This document shows positions 7,007-15,012 of a DNA stretch of 22,646 nt, piece by piece. A model generated the notes under the pieces. That model ran no database searches. It was not told the origin of the DNA and was given only the letters and a program-made list of their open reading frames with translations. Each line of letters opens with the position of its first letter. The first letter of the stretch is position 1. Origin of the DNA: CAYJEQ01 sp964370185 (GTDB lineage Bacteria; Bacillota; Clostridia; Oscillospirales; Ruminococcaceae); contig CAYJIJ010000037.1 of the NCBI GenBank assembly GCA_964370185.1, forward strand, positions 1 to 22,646, in the 5' to 3' direction. The translations under genes were made by a program, and so were the position numbers.

Positions 7007-8284
7007 TTATTTTGTATTAAGTGCTTTTTTTCCTATATCAGAGCGATAAAAAGCACCATCGAACTTAATTTTTTTACAAGTAGAATAGGATTTACTGAGT
7101 GCATCTTTTAAAGTAGCGCCAGTAGCGCATACTCCAAGCACTCTACCCCCATTTGTACAAAACTCGTTTTCAATAAACTTAGTTCCAGCATGGATTACAG
7201 TTGCTCCATCGATTTGTCCACTTCTATCAAGTCCATTTATTGGTAATCCTTTTTCATATGTTGAGGGATAGCCGCCACTGGCCATAATTATACAAGCAGC
7301 CGCATCATCCGACCACTCAATATTAATTTTATCAAGATCTCCAGTATATATATGCTCAATAATCTCTACCAAATCAGTTTTGAGTAGTGGTAAAACTACT
7401 TGTGTTTCAGGATCGCCGAAACGGCAATTATACTCAATTACATATACGCCTTTTGGAGTTAGCATAAGTCCAAAATATAAGCAACCTTTAAATGGCCTAC
7501 CCTCTTTTTCCATAGCCTTAATGGTTGGCATAAATATTTTTTCCATAGCTTCTTTTTGGTGTGCACTGTTATAGCATGGGTTTGGTGCAATAGTTCCCAT
7601 TCCACCTGTATTTAAGCCCTTATCGCCGTCAAATGCTCTTTTATGATCCATTGAGGAAATCATGGGAACAAGTGTCTTACCATCTGTAAAAGCAAGTACA
7701 GAGACCTCAGGACCTGTTAGAAATTCTTCAATAACTATACTATTGCCACTTTCTCCAAATGCCTTATCCTGCATAATTGACTTAATAGCAAGTTCAGCCG
7801 TTTTAAAGTTTTCTGCAATAATTACACCCTTACCAAGCGCTAAGCCATCAGCTTTAATTACTAAGGGATAGTTTTTTTGCTTTTTAACATATGAAATTGC
7901 TTTTTGACTTTCATCAAAAACTTCATACTTCGCTGTAGGGATATTATACTTTTTCATTAAATCTTTTGAAAAAACCTTACTTCCTTCTATTGCAGCAGCA
8001 GCTCTATTAGGGCCAAATGTCATAATTCCCATAGCCTCCAGTGCATCCACCATGCCTAATACAAGTGGATCATCGGGAGCCACAACAACTAAGTCAATTT
8101 TATTGTCAACTGAAAATTTTACTATTCCATCAATATCTTTTGCGGCAATATCAACACAGGTAGCATCCATAGAAATACCTGCATTTCCTGGTGCACAGAA
8201 AAGTTCAACTCCGCGCTTGCTTTCTTTTAACTTGCGCACTATGGTATGTTCCCTGCCACCGGAGCCTACTACTAATATCTTCAT
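7007..8284 (-). CDS. purD: Phosphoribosylamine-glycine ligase (GAR synthetase)
   Basis: A 425-residue ATP-grasp ligase that joins glycine to 5-phosphoribosylamine using ATP, the second step of IMP synthesis. The N-terminal domain begins MKILVVGSGGREH, the GARS signature. The central ATP-grasp part shows LVIKADGLALGKGVIIAE, the family motif NTGGMG in GLNTGGMGTIAPNP, and the metal site VIEYNCRFGDPETQ. Length is normal for bacterial PurD. GGAGG lies just upstream of ATG. It is the last gene of the operon, 12 bases after purH, and is followed by the operon terminator. Confidence 0.97.
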   Translation of the reverse strand: MKILVVGSGGREHTIVRKLKESKRGVELFCAPGNAGISMDATCVDIAAKDIDGIVKFSVDNKIDLVVVAPDDPLVLGMVDALEAMGIMTFGPNRAAAAIEGSKVFSKDLMKKYNIPTAKYEVFDESQKAISYVKKQKNYPLVIKADGLALGKGVIIAENFKTAELAIKSIMQDKAFGESGNSIVIEEFLTGPEVSVLAFTDGKTLVPMISSMDHKRAFDGDKGLNTGGMGTIAPNPCYNSAHQKEAMEKIFMPTIKAMEKEGRPFKGCLYFGLMLTPKGVYVIEYNCRFGDPETQVVLPLLKTDLVEIIEHIYTGDLDKINIEWSDDAAACIIMASGGYPSTYEKGLPINGLDRSGQIDGATVIHAGTKFIENEFCTNGGRVLGVCATGATLKDALSKSYSTCKKIKFDGAFYRSDIGKKALNTK

Positions 8285-8296
8285 AAAAACCTCCGT

Positions 8297-9844
8297 TTAA
8301 TGTTTAAAATGTCTTGTTCCGGTAAATACCATTGCAATGTTAGCTTCATCGCACGCCTTTATACTATCTTCATCACGAACCGAGCCACCAGGTTGAATAA
8401 TAGCAGTTATTCCATGTTTTGCAGCAAGCTCAACACAATCAGCAAAAGGTATAAAGGCATCAGATGCCATAACTGCACCTTTTGCATTTTCTTTGGCATA
8501 ATTTATTGCTAAATCGAGTGCGGTAACTCTGTTGGTTTGTCCAGGGCCTACTCCCACAGTGCGATTATCCTTTGTGAGGACTATTGCATTTGATTTAACA
8601 TTTTTTACTATTTGCATACCGAAAATGAGGTTTTGCATTTCTTCTTCAGTGGGAGAACGCTTTGTTACTACCTTTAAGTCACATTCATCATACAATTTTG
8701 TGTTTACTTGTTGGTATAGAAGTCCACCCATAACTTTTTTCATGTCAGCAGAGGCTTCATTCGGAGCCTTTGTGATATTTTCAATTTGTAAAAGTCTGAT
8801 ATTTTTCTTGGATTTTAATAATTCTAAAGCGTCATTATCAAAATCGGGTGCAATGATTATTTCTAAGAATAATTTTCCCATTTCTTCGGCTGTTTTGGCG
8901 TCAATAGGGCGATTAACAGCCACTATTCCTCCAAAGATTGATACGGGATCGCTTTGATAGGCATTCATATATGCAGTGTAAAGGCTATCGCCTTTACCCA
9001 CTCCGCAAGGGTTTGTATGTTTAACTGCTACCGCTGCTGGAACAGTGTCGCCGATTTCTTTAATAATATCCACTGCACTTGAGGCGTCGTTAATATTATT
9101 GAAGGAAAGTTCTTTGCCATGGAGCTGTTTAGCGGTGGCGAGATTGCCATTTTCTCTGCTTACTTCCTTATAAAATGCTGCAGCTTGATGTGGGTTTTCC
9201 CCATAACGCATATCCTGCACTTTTTCATAAGTCAGTGTTAGTTTATCAGGAAGTATTCCCTCTCCCGACTGTTTTCTCATATAGTTTGCAATGAGTGCAT
9301 CATATGCAGCTGTATGCTCAAAAACTTTTGCCGATAGAGAAAATTTCATCTCTCTTGTAAGTGCATCATTTTTAAGTGCATCAATAACATTTGTATAATC
9401 ATTTGGGTCAATAACTACTGCAACATCCTGCCAGTTTTTAGCGGCAGCACGAAGCATTGTAGGACCACCAATGTCAATGTTCTCAATTGCTTCATGAAGC
9501 TCTACATCCTCTTTAAGAATAGTTTGCTTAAATGGATATAGATTTATTGCCACAATATCAATGAGACCAATATTTAGCTTGTTAACTTGTTCCATGTGCT
9601 CTGCATTATCCCTGATTGCAAGTATACCTGCATGTACATTTGGATGCAAAGTTTTCACCCTGCCATCAAGACATTCAGGGAAATTTGTTACCTCGCTGAT
9701 GTTTGTAACACTCAGTCCCATTTCTTTCAGGTATTTTTCTGTGCCACCTGTGGACACAAGCTCATAATCAAGCTCATATAAGGATTTTGCAAACTCATAA
9801 ATCCCTGTTTTATCGGAAACACTCAGTAAAGCTCTCCTTTTCAA
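8297..9844 (-). CDS. purH: Bifunctional AICAR transformylase / IMP cyclohydrolase
   Basis: A 515-residue enzyme that performs the last two steps of IMP synthesis. Residues 1 to about 145 are the MGS-like cyclohydrolase domain (SVSDKTGI, STGGTEKYL, GRVKTLHP at 61-68). The rest is the AICAR transformylase, which uses 10-formyl-THF, with MRYGENPHQ (212-220), KHTNPCGVG (275-283, containing the conserved Lys-His) and the C-terminal QPGGSVRDEDSI. The start codon is TTG: AGGTGG sits 9 bases upstream, and the resulting MKRRALLSVSDKTG aligns with the usual PurH N-terminus. It begins 17 bases after purN and ends 12 before purD. Confidence 0.97.
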   Translation of the reverse strand: MKRRALLSVSDKTGIYEFAKSLYELDYELVSTGGTEKYLKEMGLSVTNISEVTNFPECLDGRVKTLHPNVHAGILAIRDNAEHMEQVNKLNIGLIDIVAINLYPFKQTILKEDVELHEAIENIDIGGPTMLRAAAKNWQDVAVVIDPNDYTNVIDALKNDALTREMKFSLSAKVFEHTAAYDALIANYMRKQSGEGILPDKLTLTYEKVQDMRYGENPHQAAAFYKEVSRENGNLATAKQLHGKELSFNNINDASSAVDIIKEIGDTVPAAVAVKHTNPCGVGKGDSLYTAYMNAYQSDPVSIFGGIVAVNRPIDAKTAEEMGKLFLEIIIAPDFDNDALELLKSKKNIRLLQIENITKAPNEASADMKKVMGGLLYQQVNTKLYDECDLKVVTKRSPTEEEMQNLIFGMQIVKNVKSNAIVLTKDNRTVGVGPGQTNRVTALDLAINYAKENAKGAVMASDAFIPFADCVELAAKHGITAIIQPGGSVRDEDSIKACDEANIAMVFTGTRHFKH

Positions 9845-9861
9845 AGCAATAGCCCACCTTT

Positions 9862-10455
9862 CTATTTTAAGTTACTACACACATATTCGACAGCCTTGGG
9901 TAGTATCTCCCACTCGGCTTCTTCCATTACACGGAGTTGTAATATTTCAGCTGTGTCACCATCAAATATCTCGACAGCTTTTTGCATTATAATCTTACCA
10001 CCATCCACAATCTCATTTACAAAATGTGCGGTAGCACCTGTTATCTTTACACCATACTTTAATGCTTCTTCATGCACTTTAAGCCCATGAAAGCCCTCGC
10101 CACAAAATGATGGTATAAGTGATGGGTGAATATTAATGATTCTATTTGCATACTGCTCAGTGAGTGTATTAGGCAGTATATTCAGAAATCCTGCTAAAAC
10201 AATTAAATCTATCCCACTATCATTTAAAGCTTTTTGCATGGCGTTATCATAATCGTTTATAGAAGCAAAGCTCTTTTTTGATATAACCATGGATTTAATA
10301 TCGTGTTTCTTAGCCCTTTCGAGTGCAAAAACACCCTCTTTAGATGATATAACCAATTTAATTCTGCCACTGATTATAATCCCAGAATTTTGTGCATCAA
10401 TAAGTGCTTGTAGATTTGTTCCGCCACCCGAAACTAAAACAGCTATATTTTTCAT
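9862..10455 (-). CDS. purN: Phosphoribosylglycinamide formyltransferase
   Basis: A 197-residue GAR transformylase that transfers formyl from 10-formyl-THF to glycinamide ribonucleotide, the third step of the pathway. The phosphate-binding SGGGTNLQAL is at residues 9-18, the catalytic N-x-H in INIHPSLIPSF at 108-110, and the catalytic Asp in VDGGKI at 151. I place the start at the ATG (MKNIAVLVSGGG) because AGGTGG lies 8 bases before it; the in-frame GTG four codons earlier falls inside that ribosome site. Gaps of 17 bases to purM and to purH. Confidence 0.97.
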   Translation of the reverse strand: MKNIAVLVSGGGTNLQALIDAQNSGIIISGRIKLVISSKEGVFALERAKKHDIKSMVISKKSFASINDYDNAMQKALNDSGIDLIVLAGFLNILPNTLTEQYANRIINIHPSLIPSFCGEGFHGLKVHEEALKYGVKITGATAHFVNEIVDGGKIIMQKAVEIFDGDTAEILQLRVMEEAEWEILPKAVEYVCSNLK

Positions 10456-10472
10456 ATATAATTCCACCTGAC

Positions 10473-11507
10473 TTAGATAAAATCTATGCCACTACCCTCT
10501 TTTACACTGCCGATAATATAAGCGTTTTCACTGGCTTCATTCAGTATGCTTAAAGCCCTTTCGCTATCCTCTTTAGCGACCGCTACACACATACCAATCC
10601 CCATATTGAATGTATTAAACATATCCCGTTCAGGTATATTCCCTCTTTCAGCTATGAGTTTGAATATTGGTAATACTGGGAAAGAATTATTGTTAATAAC
10701 TGCTTTTACACCTTCGGGAAGGGCTCTTGGAATATTTTCGTAGAAGCCACCGCCTGTGATATGTGAAATACTCTTTACTTTTACACTTTCAAGAAGTTTA
10801 AGCAAAGATTTTACATAAATTTTAGTCGGCTTCATGAGCTCTTCGCCGAGTGTACAGCCAAGTTCATCAAAATGTTTATTAAGGTCAGCATTTTCTACAT
10901 CAAAAACTTTTCTCACTAATGAAAAACCATTTGAGTGAACTCCTGATGAAGCTAAGCCTATAAGCACATCACCTGGTTTAACAGTGCTTTTATCTACGAT
11001 TTTAGATTTATCCACCACTCCCACAGAAAACCCTGCAAGGTCGTATTCATCTTCTTCATATAACCCAGGCATCTCAGCAGTTTCACCGCCGACAAGGGCA
11101 CATCCAGCCTGAACACAGCCTTCTGTTATACCAGAAACAATGTCGGCAATTTTTTCAGGAAAATTTTTGCCTACTGCTATGTAATCTAAGAAAACAAGTG
11201 GCTTTGCACCACAACAAACAATATCATTTACACACATTGCCACGCAGTCTATTCCCACAGTGTTATGTTTATCAGTTAAGAATGCAAGCTTTAGCTTTGT
11301 GCCTACACCGTCCGTACCTGACACAAGCACAGGCCTCTCTATTCCGTTTAAATCAAGCTCAAACATTCCACCAAATCCACCGATACCATCGAGTACACCA
11401 GGTATCATTGTTTTTGCTACATGTTTCTTCATGAGCTCAACGGCTTTATATCCAGCAGTTACATCAACACCTGCAGCTTTATAGCTATCGCTAAAACTTT
11501 TTTCCAT
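10473..11507 (-). CDS. purM: Phosphoribosylformylglycinamidine cyclo-ligase (AIR synthetase)
   Basis: A 344-residue enzyme of the PurM/HypE superfamily that closes the imidazole ring of FGAM to AIR with ATP. Signatures are GIGGFGGMF (41-49), SGTDGVGTK (63-71), the DCVAMCVNDI stretch, the VGGETAEMPG motif and, in the C-terminal half, HITGGGFYENIPRALP. Full length, with no visible missing residue. The ribosome site is a modest GGGG about 9 bases ahead of ATG, so translation may partly depend on coupling with purF, which ends 17 bases upstream. Confidence 0.97.
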   Translation of the reverse strand: MEKSFSDSYKAAGVDVTAGYKAVELMKKHVAKTMIPGVLDGIGGFGGMFELDLNGIERPVLVSGTDGVGTKLKLAFLTDKHNTVGIDCVAMCVNDIVCCGAKPLVFLDYIAVGKNFPEKIADIVSGITEGCVQAGCALVGGETAEMPGLYEEDEYDLAGFSVGVVDKSKIVDKSTVKPGDVLIGLASSGVHSNGFSLVRKVFDVENADLNKHFDELGCTLGEELMKPTKIYVKSLLKLLESVKVKSISHITGGGFYENIPRALPEGVKAVINNNSFPVLPIFKLIAERGNIPERDMFNTFNMGIGMCVAVAKEDSERALSILNEASENAYIIGSVKEGSGIDFI

Positions 11508-11524
11508 AATTACACGCCCCTATT

Positions 11525-12964
11525 TTATTTTTTGCTTGTATTTACTATTTCAATTTTTTGCTCAAATTTATCTTTAGGCATCTCTTTAGGTACTTCTATC
11601 GGATATTCACCCGTAAAGCATCCTATACAGAAATCGCTACTTGCTTTATCAGCAATTTTTTTTACTGCATCAATGCTTAAATATGCCAGAGAATCAGCAC
11701 CAATATGCTTTGCTATTTCTTCTATACTCATCTGACATGCAATTAAATTTTCTTTGCTATCAATATCTGTTCCAAAGAAGCATGGAGCTACAAATGGAGG
11801 TGAAGATATTCTCATATGTACTTCTGTAGCACCTGCATCCCTTAAAAGTCTAACTATGCGAGCACTGGTAGTACCTCTTACTATTGAATCATCAATTAGC
11901 ACTACCTTTTTGCCACTTACAGTGTTTGCGAGTGCATTTAGCTTTATTCTAACAGAAGCTTCACGCTGTACTTGAGTAGTTTGTATAAAAGTTCTACCTA
12001 TATATCTATTCTTTATAAAGCCTACTCCATATGGAATGCCCGAAGCGTTAGCAAAACCGAGTGCGGCATCAAGTCCTGAATCGGGAACACCTATTACAAC
12101 ATCAGCTTCAACTGGTGATTCTTCATGTAGATACTTACCTGCTCTTAGTCTTGCTTCATGTACACTTGCTCCGTCTATCACAGAGTCAGGGCGAGCAAAA
12201 TATACATATTCAAACACACATACATTGCCTTTTTCCTTGCAGTGTGTGGTAATTGAGCGAAGTCCATCCTTGTCCGCTATTACAATCTCACCAGGAAGGA
12301 CATCTCTTATAAATGTTGCTCCTAAACTATCTAAAGCGCATGTTTCGGAAGTAAATATGTAAGCATCTCCAAGCTTTCCAATGCAAAGAGGTCTAAAACC
12401 ATTCTTATCTCTGGCAGCTATTAGCTTTGTTGGTGACATAACTACAATTGAAAATGCACCTTTAATCTCATACATAGCTTTTTCAACAGAGGTTTCTATT
12501 GATGGACATGTAAGTCTTGACTTTGTTACTGTATACGCAATTACTTCAGTATCATTTGTAGAGTGAAATATTGCTCCTTCAAGCTCAAGCTCTTTTCTTA
12601 TTTGTGCGGCATTTATAAGATTTCCATTGTGTGCAAGTACCATCGGCCCTTTTACATGGCGAACGAGTAAAGGCTGTGCATTTGTTCTGATTGTTGAGCC
12701 CGTGGTTGCATATCTAACATGCCCCACAGCTATATGACCTTTGCCCAACTTTTCAAGTGTTTCTCTATCAAAGACTTCTGGAACCAGACCTATGTCTTTA
12801 GCCATGGAAATTATTCCGCTATCATTCACAGCAATTCCACAGCTCTCCTGACCTCTATGCTGAAGTGCATATAGTGCCAGATAAGCCGCAGCAGCTACAT
12901 CGGTCTTTTTAGTCGTGTCGTATATACCGAAAACACCACATTCTTCATGAAGCTTGTCAAACAT
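11525..12964 (-). CDS. purF: Amidophosphoribosyltransferase, Fe-S type
   Basis: A 479-residue enzyme that commits PRPP and glutamine to purine synthesis by making phosphoribosylamine. The N-terminus is MFDKLHEE followed by C9, consistent with removal of a short propeptide to expose the nucleophilic Cys of the Ntn glutaminase domain. The PRPP loop LIDDSIVRGTTS is at 356-367. Cysteines at 249, 395, 446 and 449 match the four ligands of the [4Fe-4S] cluster of Bacillus-type PurF, absent from the E. coli form. The cluster makes the enzyme oxygen-sensitive, which fits an anaerobe. AAAGGAG precedes ATG. It follows purE after 23 bases. Confidence 0.97.
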   Translation of the reverse strand: MFDKLHEECGVFGIYDTTKKTDVAAAAYLALYALQHRGQESCGIAVNDSGIISMAKDIGLVPEVFDRETLEKLGKGHIAVGHVRYATTGSTIRTNAQPLLVRHVKGPMVLAHNGNLINAAQIRKELELEGAIFHSTNDTEVIAYTVTKSRLTCPSIETSVEKAMYEIKGAFSIVVMSPTKLIAARDKNGFRPLCIGKLGDAYIFTSETCALDSLGATFIRDVLPGEIVIADKDGLRSITTHCKEKGNVCVFEYVYFARPDSVIDGASVHEARLRAGKYLHEESPVEADVVIGVPDSGLDAALGFANASGIPYGVGFIKNRYIGRTFIQTTQVQREASVRIKLNALANTVSGKKVVLIDDSIVRGTTSARIVRLLRDAGATEVHMRISSPPFVAPCFFGTDIDSKENLIACQMSIEEIAKHIGADSLAYLSIDAVKKIADKASSDFCIGCFTGEYPIEVPKEMPKDKFEQKIEIVNTSKK

Positions 12965-12987
12965 TGTTATTCTCCTTTATTTAGCTA

Positions 12988-13482
12988 TTAAAGCATATCA
13001 GCTATCGCTTTATCTTTAGCTATTACAGCCGCTTCCATTTCTTTTTTCATGTTACTAAGCTTGTCAGCAACTTCTGTATTTGTGATACCAAGCATTTGAA
13101 CTGCAAGCAGTGCAGCATTGTATGCACCATTAATTGCAACAGTTGCTACTGGCACTCCATTTGGCATTTGTACAGTTGAAAGTAGTGCATCAAGTCCGTC
13201 TAAAGTCGAAGACTTAACAGGAACCCCGATTACTGGTAATGTAGTATGAGCTGCAAGCACTCCAGCAAGATGCGCTGCTTTGCCAGCTGCTGCAATAATT
13301 ACACCATATCCATTTTCTCTGGCATTAGTAGAAAATGCACAGGCTTGTGCAGGTGTTCTATGTGCGGACATTACATGCACAGTAACTTCTATTCCTAAAT
13401 CTTTTAGTAAATTGATGCCATCTTTTAATACTGGCAAGTCACTATCGCTCCCCATAACTATTGCAATTTTTTTTGTGTTCAT
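12988..13482 (-). CDS. purE: N5-carboxyaminoimidazole ribonucleotide mutase
   Basis: A 164-residue class I PurE that converts N5-CAIR to CAIR. The motifs GSDSDLP (11-17), SAHRTP with the catalytic His (39-44), AGKAAHLAG (66-74) and GVPVKSSTLDGLDALLS are all present. Class I enzymes normally need PurK to make N5-CAIR; no purK lies in this window. The start is ATG at the sequence MNTKKIAIVMG, with GGAGG 8 bases ahead; an in-frame TTG five codons earlier lies in the ribosome site and is not the start. It is the first gene of the operon and sits behind a long structured leader. Confidence 0.96.
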   Translation of the reverse strand: MNTKKIAIVMGSDSDLPVLKDGINLLKDLGIEVTVHVMSAHRTPAQACAFSTNARENGYGVIIAAAGKAAHLAGVLAAHTTLPVIGVPVKSSTLDGLDALLSTVQMPNGVPVATVAINGAYNAALLAVQMLGITNTEVADKLSNMKKEMEAAVIAKDKAIADML

Positions 13483-13510
13483 TTTTAATTCCTCCAAATT
13501 TTTAAAATTA

Positions 13511-13543
13511 AAATGAGGTTGCGGAAAATGCGCAACCTCATTT
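13511..13543 (-). terminator. Terminator-like attenuator hairpin before purE
   Basis: Perfect 13-base arms, AAATGAGGTTGCG and CGCAACCTCATTT, with a seven-base loop, followed on the minus strand by TAATTTTAAA. It lies between the small leader ORF and the purE ribosome site, within the transcribed leader, so it is placed to attenuate the whole operon. The U-tract is interrupted by AA, so a plain structural or processing hairpin is possible. Confidence 0.65.
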
Positions 13544-13551
13544 AGGATATA

Positions 13552-13638
13552 CTAATCCCGTATTTTTATTAATTTATCCGCACTGAGAAGATTGTAGTGT
13601 AAATAATTATTTGTTATAGAATTGTCTAAAATATACAT
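13552..13638 (-). CDS. Putative 28-residue leader peptide of the purine operon
   Basis: A short ORF of 28 codons beginning MYILDNSITNNYL and ending LIKIRD. It has an excellent ribosome site, GAAAGGAG ending 9 bases before ATG, and lies wholly between the operon promoter and the hairpin. Its stop codon is 8 bases before the 5' arm of that hairpin, so a ribosome paused at the stop would cover the arm and could block hairpin formation. The peptide is rich in Asn, Leu, Ile and Tyr, with no run of one amino acid that would mark classical amino-acid attenuation. Whether it is translated is not known; the ribosome site and position are what is seen, the role is inference. Confidence 0.5.
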   Translation of the reverse strand: MYILDNSITNNYLHYNLLSADKLIKIRD

Positions 13639-13670
13639 GGTACACTACTCCTTTCAAAGACTTACGGATA
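13559..13670 (-). ncRNA. Structured purE leader RNA, candidate cis-regulatory element
   Basis: Two nested helices are visible in the leader on the minus strand: TATCCG (13665-13670) with CGGATA (near 13575-13580), and inside it GTAGTGTA with TACACTAC, eight perfect pairs. The inner helix lies between the ribosome site and the start codon of the small ORF, so it could control its translation. CGGATA can alternatively pair with a downstream TATCC next to the hairpin, giving two exclusive folds. I looked for the purine, PRPP/ppGpp (ykkC) and ZTP aptamer cores and did not find them. Confidence 0.4.
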
Positions 13671-13687
13671 GAAAGTGATATATACCA

Positions 13688-13716
13688 ATATTACAATATA
13701 TTACGATAAATTTCAA
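13688..13716 (-). promoter_or_regulatory. Promoter of the purine operon
   Basis: TTGAAA (13711-13716) and TATATT-like TAATAT (13688-13693) are separated by 17 bases on the minus strand, a good housekeeping promoter. Transcription should start near 13681 and give a leader of about 200 bases before purE. No PurR-type box (CGAAC inverted pair) is visible around it. Confidence 0.8.
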
Positions 13717-13798
13717 GTGTAAAAGCAACTTAATTTTAACTTTGTATAAATGCTGTATTTTGCCTATAAAATAAATATTATTTTATAGAATTTATTGA

Positions 13799-14860
13799 TT
13801 ACTTAATATCATTCTCAGACTTTTCTTCAGTTTTGCTTTTATTATCTTTTAGCGACTCAAATTTTGAAGCAATGTCTTTAGCAGAAGTACCCACTGATTT
13901 TTTTCTGTTCTTATTTATCTTTTTACTTAAGAATTTAAGTATTTTATAAATCACAAAAACAATTAGGGCAATAAAGAGTAAAACTGGACCGCTTTCAACG
14001 GAAGTCAGCAGAAAATCTTCAGTTAGATTAATTAAATTATCTATTCCATTGTCAAACGATTGGGCAAATCTTTCAGCAAAGCTTATTGGCTCTTTCTCAA
14101 TCTCCTCATATTCAACTACTTCATTTAGTGAAATTGAAACAGTGGAATATGCAACTGCATTGTCAATATTTCTAAGTGAAGCTTCAAGGCTTTCAATTTC
14201 ATAGCGTATTTCGCTGAGCCTGGATTGCAGTGCTATTATTTGATTTAAATCGGTGGATTGAACGAGCAGCTCAAGAAGTGTGTCTTCTTCGGCTGTAAGT
14301 ACTTCTATTCTTCTTGCTGTGTCGAAATACCTATCAGTTACATCCTGTGCACTCTCTTCAGAGGAAACCACATGGCATAACTCCCCTACTTCTCCTGTGA
14401 ACTCTTCAAGTTTATCGGCAGGTATTTTTGCTACTATATATGCGTTCTTTTCGTAATAGTCATAGCCATTATAATTGCTTCCGCCATATGTACTCTTGCT
14501 TTGAATATACCCACCTAAACGCTCTACAAATATGTTTATTTCAGATAATGCATTTTCATAATCTTTGGTTTCAAGCTCTAAATAGACATCTTTTATTATT
14601 TTTCTGTCTGGCTGGGTTATTTCTATGCTCTGTATGGCATCTGTACCGAGGGATTCAGCAGTTGTTGTAGCACTTTTCGAATAATTTGCAGAACTGTCCA
14701 TCATTTCGATTTCGGCTTCTTCCATCATTGGCGCATACTGGATGGCGGCATAGCTTCCTTCGTCCACAGCTGTTTCATTACCGCTACTGCAAGATGCAAA
14801 AAGAGCCGATGAAATAGAAATCGCTAAAACGGTTATCAGTAATTTAAAATTAATCTTCAT
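13799..14860 (-). CDS. DUF4349 lipoprotein with C-terminal membrane anchor
   Basis: A 353-residue protein. The signal ends in the lipobox LFASC with Cys 24 as lipidation site. Residues about 85-310 are a DUF4349 domain: the opening DRKIIKDVYLELETKDYENAL, the IPADKLEEF block, a long coiled-coil segment (about 180-230) and VAYSTVSISLNE. A transmembrane helix at 291-311 is followed by a basic cytosolic tail of about 40 residues. Thus the domain is extracytoplasmic and held at both ends. The biochemical role of DUF4349 is not known to me; the family is widespread as cell-surface lipoproteins. AAAGGTGGG precedes ATG. It lies between metK and the pur operon and appears monocistronic. Confidence 0.9.
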   Translation of the reverse strand: MKINFKLLITVLAISISSALFASCSSGNETAVDEGSYAAIQYAPMMEEAEIEMMDSSANYSKSATTTAESLGTDAIQSIEITQPDRKIIKDVYLELETKDYENALSEINIFVERLGGYIQSKSTYGGSNYNGYDYYEKNAYIVAKIPADKLEEFTGEVGELCHVVSSEESAQDVTDRYFDTARRIEVLTAEEDTLLELLVQSTDLNQIIALQSRLSEIRYEIESLEASLRNIDNAVAYSTVSISLNEVVEYEEIEKEPISFAERFAQSFDNGIDNLINLTEDFLLTSVESGPVLLFIALIVFVIYKILKFLSKKINKNRKKSVGTSAKDIASKFESLKDNKSKTEEKSENDIK

Positions 14861-14956
14861 AATATTCCCACCTTTTATATTTTTTTATAGCTTCATCTAT
14901 TAAGTGTGATGTGGTTAACAGTTTATTGCAAAAAAATATTTAAATATATAAAATAA

Positions 14957-14982
14957 GGGAGTTATCAAAAATAATAACTCCC
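14957..14982 (-). terminator. metK terminator
   Basis: Perfect 9-base arms GGGAGTTAT and ATAACTCCC with an eight-base loop, followed on the minus strand by TTATTTTATA. It lies 30 bases past the metK stop. Confidence 0.85.
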
Positions 14983-15012
14983 CTGCAAAAAAATATTTTC
15001 AACAAAGTTTTA

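Larger units (their letters stand above)
13483..13798 (-). promoter_or_regulatory. purE upstream region
   Basis: This 316-base gap between the DUF4349 gene and purE contains, in order of transcription, an all-AT inverted repeat at 13764-13788 (11-base arms, possibly a weak terminator for the DUF4349 gene), the operon promoter, the structured leader with its small ORF, the attenuator-like hairpin and the purE ribosome site. Confidence 0.7.

Noticed and set aside
8532..8957. Open frame of 141 codons antisense to purH
   Set aside because: Shadow of purH, low-complexity composition, no ribosome site.
13552..13693. A purine (guanine/adenine) riboswitch in front of purE
   Set aside because: The conserved core (TATAATCC, GTTTCTACC, GACTATG-like blocks) is not present on either strand, so I call it only a structured leader.
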